Positions 5,194 through 7,250 of a DNA stretch of 7,250 nucleotides are shown piece after piece; the first letter of the stretch is position 1, and each line of letters begins with the position of its first letter. The DNA is taken from assembly GCA_947632745.1 (NCBI GenBank), contig CANRQH010000065.1, forward strand, positions 1 to 7,250. The letters run 5' to 3'. This DNA is from an uncultured Clostridia bacterium (lineage in GTDB: Bacteria; Bacillota; Clostridia; TANB77; CAG-508). A model generated the notes under the pieces. It was not told where the DNA came from. It ran no database searches and saw only the letters and a list, made by a program, of their open reading frames with translations. Both the position numbers and the translations under genes were made by a program.

Positions 5194-6996
5194 TCAATTA
5201 TCGATAATCTCCCATACATGTCCACGTAGCTTCATATGGACATTAGATATAGAAACTACGGGACGGACCCCTTCCGCTGGGTGATCGCTGTTATAGATGC
5301 TACCGTCATAGTTCACAAGGCACACGCCGCTGTTAATGTTGCTTGTATACGCAGAGGCCAACCAGTAGTATCCTGTCGTATGTTTATCTGGGGTGTAATT
5401 TTGTAATGTAAATAATCCTGGTCTTTTATCTGAATCTGATGTTATAGTACCTGTTTCTGTATCTTTAGTATTTGAACCTTTTATATCTCCTAAATGTACT
5501 GACCTTATTCCATCTATTTTTCCACTTGCTATGTTTGCCTCAAATAATTCTTCTCCTGTTGGCTCTTCACTTGCTACTGCTACCTTTCCATCTGTTACTA
5601 TATTTATAAATCCTCCATAATTATATGTGCTACTATCTGCAAAGGCATTCCCTGTACCTGTTACCTTAAATACTATATTTTTAAAGTTATTTAATAATCC
5701 TGCTGCTGCATATACATTGTAATTATCCTTATTACTGCTGTCTCCAAAATACTCAGTTGCAAATTCTTCTCTTTGTTCCTGATTTCCTGCCCATTTTCCT
5801 TTTGTTACATTACTTAATTCATTTTCTATTTCAAAATTTTTTACGTCCCTGTAATAATAATACAATTTTGCTGGAATTCCCGTACTTATTATATCTACCT
5901 TTCCCCTGTATTCTCCTGCTTCTTCATAACTTGATAAATTCGTTATTGCTCTCCATCCTGTATTCTTTGTATATTCTGTTCCTGTATATACATCTGTATA
6001 TCCTACATCATATTGTACGTAACTATTATCTATATATGGAGATTCTACTGTTATTGTACACATAGCTTCGGTTTGTGATGATTTAGCTTTAACTTTTGCT
6101 ACTCCTGCTCCTTGTGCTACTACTGTACATATCTTTTTTCCATCTCCACTTGGCGTTATTGTAAGACTTGTTTCTCCACTTGTTTTTTCCCAATCCCATG
6201 TCAAGTCTTCTGTTCCTTCTACAGTTGCTGTTATTTTCAATTCGTCTCCTTCATTTATTGTTTTTGTTGTTGGGTCTAATGTTATACTTGTTACTGCTTC
6301 TACTTCTTTTACTGTTACATTACATTCTGCTGTTCTTCCTGAACATGTTGCTGTAACTTTTGCTGTTCCGGCTTTTTTTGCAGTTATTGTTGCACTTGCT
6401 CCTTCTGTTGGCGATACATCTATTACATCTTGTCCTTCTGTACTCCATGTTATATTTCCTGTTATTCCTATTAACGTTGCTGTTAATGTTTCTTTTCCAT
6501 ATTCTGTACTTCCATTATGCGTTAGTATTTGCAATTCTAAATTACTCTTACTTAATGCTATTCCATCTATTGCTGTTACTTTTCCATTTTCATCTATTTG
6601 GAATACATATCCATCTAACTCCACTATTGCTGGTAACTCATTTATTGGGTTTTCTGTTAAACTTCGTCCTTCATGGGTTAACCCTGGAATATGTGCTGCT
6701 AGATTTTTATTTAGTCCTTCCGCAGTTAAATCATGATATTCTAGCATAGTTTCTGCTATTTCTAATTCTATTCTTTCTTTTGCATCTGCTTGATTTGTTT
6801 TTCTTGCTGCTTCTCTTGCGTTTGTTAATATTCCTCCCTCTCCTACTAGCATTTGTATTGAAACTCCTGCTAATATTAATAATACTATTATTGTTACTAC
6901 TAACGCAATTAAGGTTATACCCTTATTTTGTTCTAATTTTATAGGTATTATATTTTTCTTTTCTCCATTTACTTTCATTTTTTCTTTTATTTTCAT
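5194..6996 (-). CDS. Pilin-like surface protein with Ig-like repeats and C-terminal lectin-type variable domain
   Basis: The 600-residue product starts with a basic leader, then NKG at 24-26 and a hydrophobic helix at 27-46: a type IV prepilin cleavage and methylation signal, cut after G26. The +5 residue of the mature protein is Ala (A31) instead of the usual Glu, and +1 is Ile. Two bacterial Ig-like (Big_2) units follow at about 148-230 and 235-318, each with the GxAxVxA pattern and a Cys pair (C218/C225, C290/C313). Residues 325-600 form a Trp- and Tyr-rich domain ending with YYWLAS (543-548), GVRPVVSI (576-583) and a short tail. This resembles the C-type-lectin/sulfatase-modifying-factor folds shown by retroelement-diversified proteins. 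The ATG at 6996 has AGAGG seven bases upstream; the Met at residue 7 has none. The gene stands alone and ends in a terminator. Surface display and ligand binding are inferred; no partner pilus genes are in view. Confidence 0.85.
   Translation of the reverse strand: MKIKEKMKVNGEKKNIIPIKLEQNKGITLIALVVTIIVLLILAGVSIQMLVGEGGILTNAREAARKTNQADAKERIELEIAETMLEYHDLTAEGLNKNLAAHIPGLTHEGRSLTENPINELPAIVELDGYVFQIDENGKVTAIDGIALSKSNLELQILTHNGSTEYGKETLTATLIGITGNITWSTEGQDVIDVSPTEGASATITAKKAGTAKVTATCSGRTAECNVTVKEVEAVTSITLDPTTKTINEGDELKITATVEGTEDLTWDWEKTSGETSLTITPSGDGKKICTVVAQGAGVAKVKAKSSQTEAMCTITVESPYIDNSYVQYDVGYTDVYTGTEYTKNTGWRAITNLSSYEEAGEYRGKVDIISTGIPAKLYYYYRDVKNFEIENELSNVTKGKWAGNQEQREEFATEYFGDSSNKDNYNVYAAAGLLNNFKNIVFKVTGTGNAFADSSTYNYGGFINIVTDGKVAVASEEPTGEELFEANIASGKIDGIRSVHLGDIKGSNTKDTETGTITSDSDKRPGLFTLQNYTPDKHTTGYYWLASAYTSNINSGVCLVNYDGSIYNSDHPAEGVRPVVSISNVHMKLRGHVWEIIDN
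5218..5243 (-). repeat. Seven-base-pair hairpin just after the candidate variable region
   Basis: ATGTCCA and TGGACAT (5218-5224 and 5237-5243) are perfect inverted copies around a 12-base loop. The hairpin lies inside the coding sequence, four bases past the GVRPVVSI codons. In known diversity-generating retroelements a hairpin or cruciform shortly downstream of the variable region aids retrohoming, and this one is in the corresponding place. An alternative CCATA/TATGG pairing overlaps it. Confidence 0.5.
5248..5370 (-). other. Candidate variable region (VR) of a diversity-generating retroelement target
   Basis: This segment encodes residues 543-583 of the pilin-like protein, from YYWLAS to GVRPVVSI. 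By hand count 16 of the 33 codons at 543-575 end in C, against none of the 22 codons at 511-532. G+C over 5221-5400 is 85 of 180 (47%), against 18 of 60 in 5401-5460. Many codons have the form NNC (AGC, AAC, GGC, TGC, GAC, ATC, CAC), as expected if AAC codons of a template repeat had been mutagenised at adenines. Position at the gene's 3' end, the lectin-like motif and a following hairpin also fit. No template repeat or reverse transcriptase is present here, so the call rests on composition and motif. A recombined cassette from a paralogue is the main alternative. Confidence 0.55.
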
Positions 6997-7073
6997 TAAT
7001 TTTCCTCTCTTTCTTTTTTTTCTATTATCTTCTTATCAATTTAACCTAAAACAAATTAATTTTTTAACACCAC

Positions 7074-7144
7074 AAATAGACGGACTTAACTTGTATTAAA
7101 TATCTCTTGTTGCATTTGATATTTACAAGTACTTCCGTCTATTT
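7074..7144. repeat. Long interrupted hairpin upstream of the pilin-like gene
   Basis: Three nested inverted blocks pair: 7074-7084 with 7134-7144 (11 base pairs, containing TAGACGGA), 7089-7095 with 7124-7130 (7), and 7099-7104 with 7118-7123 (6), around a 13-base loop. On the plus strand it ends in a run of six T (7142-7147), like an intrinsic terminator, but no plus-strand gene precedes it in the window. On the minus strand it lies about 78 bases before the pilin-like ATG. There it could be a leader structure, or the end of a gene beyond the window. Confidence 0.75.
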
Positions 7145-7190
7145 TTTATAATATTCTCATTTTCTTTTTTATCTATTTGGTAAACATAAA

Positions 7191-7208
7191 GTGTGTGTGT
7201 GTGTGTGT
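7191..7208. repeat. (GT)9 dinucleotide microsatellite
   Basis: Nine uninterrupted GT units lie about 195 bases upstream of the pilin-like start codon. Tracts this long are uncommon in bacteria and are prone to slippage, so the tract could vary the spacing of an upstream promoter or the reading frame of a gene entering from the right. The flanking 42 bases (7209-7250) are noticeably less AT-rich than the rest of the intergenic DNA. Confidence 0.95.
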
Positions 7209-7250
7209 GGTCGAGTAGACAAATTCCATGTTGAATAAGGAGTCTCTCTC

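Noticed and set aside
6168..6749. Leucine-rich plus-strand open frames opposite the pilin-like gene
   Set aside because: They are antisense shadows. The Leu runs come from Ala/Thr/Val-rich codons of the real gene on the other strand, and no ribosome sites precede them.
7019..7050. Promoter for the pilin-like gene with GATAAT as -10
   Set aside because: The GATAAT-like box has no acceptable -35 at 16-18 bases, so I could not assign a promoter with confidence.
7074..7144. Insertion sequence end or MITE
   Set aside because: No target-site duplication flanks the hairpin, there is no second copy in the window, and no transposase remnant is visible.
7123..7250. Possible C-terminal end of a minus-strand gene entering from the right, stopping at TAA 7123-7125
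   Set aside because: About 42 codons are open, but they run through the GT tract and into the hairpin. All three minus-strand frames are open nearby and no family is recognisable. It cannot be told from non-coding sequence.

Overview
The window looks like chromosome of a very AT-rich, low-GC Gram-positive bacterium, most likely an anaerobic gut-type member of the Clostridia. This rests on A/T-ending codons, strong GGAGG-type ribosome sites, TTGAnn/TATAAT promoters with 17-base spacers, and a pilin-like leader of a type common in clostridial genomes. The assignment is an inference; no rRNA or other taxonomic marker is present.

Layout. At the left edge, on the minus strand, are the first 305 codons of der, the double-GTPase ribosome assembly factor (1-917). 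A 250-base divergent control region (918-1167) follows, with one promoter facing each way and two or three degenerate direct repeats, one of which resembles a PurR half-site. Next on the plus strand is a long, divergent ribose-phosphate pyrophosphokinase, prs (1168-2259). It converges on a large minus-strand gene (2312-4807) encoding an 831-residue protein: an unrecognised N-terminal region, an adenosine-deaminase-fold core with its metal-site motifs, and a C-terminal Rossmann-like domain of apparent SLOG/DprA-LOG type. That gene has its own promoter at 4898-4926. A 386-base gap follows, holding this promoter and a strong terminator hairpin. The last gene (5194-6996, minus strand) is a surface protein: type IV pilin-like leader, two bacterial Ig-like domains, and a C-terminal lectin-like domain. 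The right end (6997-7250) holds a long hairpin and a (GT)9 microsatellite but no gene I can support.

How the parts relate. Der and Prs are housekeeping proteins. The deaminase-SLOG protein combines a purine deaminase fold with a nucleotide-ligand or nucleotide-processing fold. It is convergent with the PRPP synthetase gene, so co-transcription is not implied, but the pairing is suggestive of nucleotide signalling or defence.

The two most interesting observations are this fusion and the last 200 bases of the surface-protein gene. There base composition jumps from about 30% to about 47% G+C, codons switch to C-ending, and the protein reads as a lectin-type segment (YYWLAS ... GVRPVVSI). A hairpin follows a few bases later. 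Together these look like the variable region of a diversity-generating retroelement target. No template repeat or reverse transcriptase lies in the window, so that system would have to act from elsewhere in the genome.
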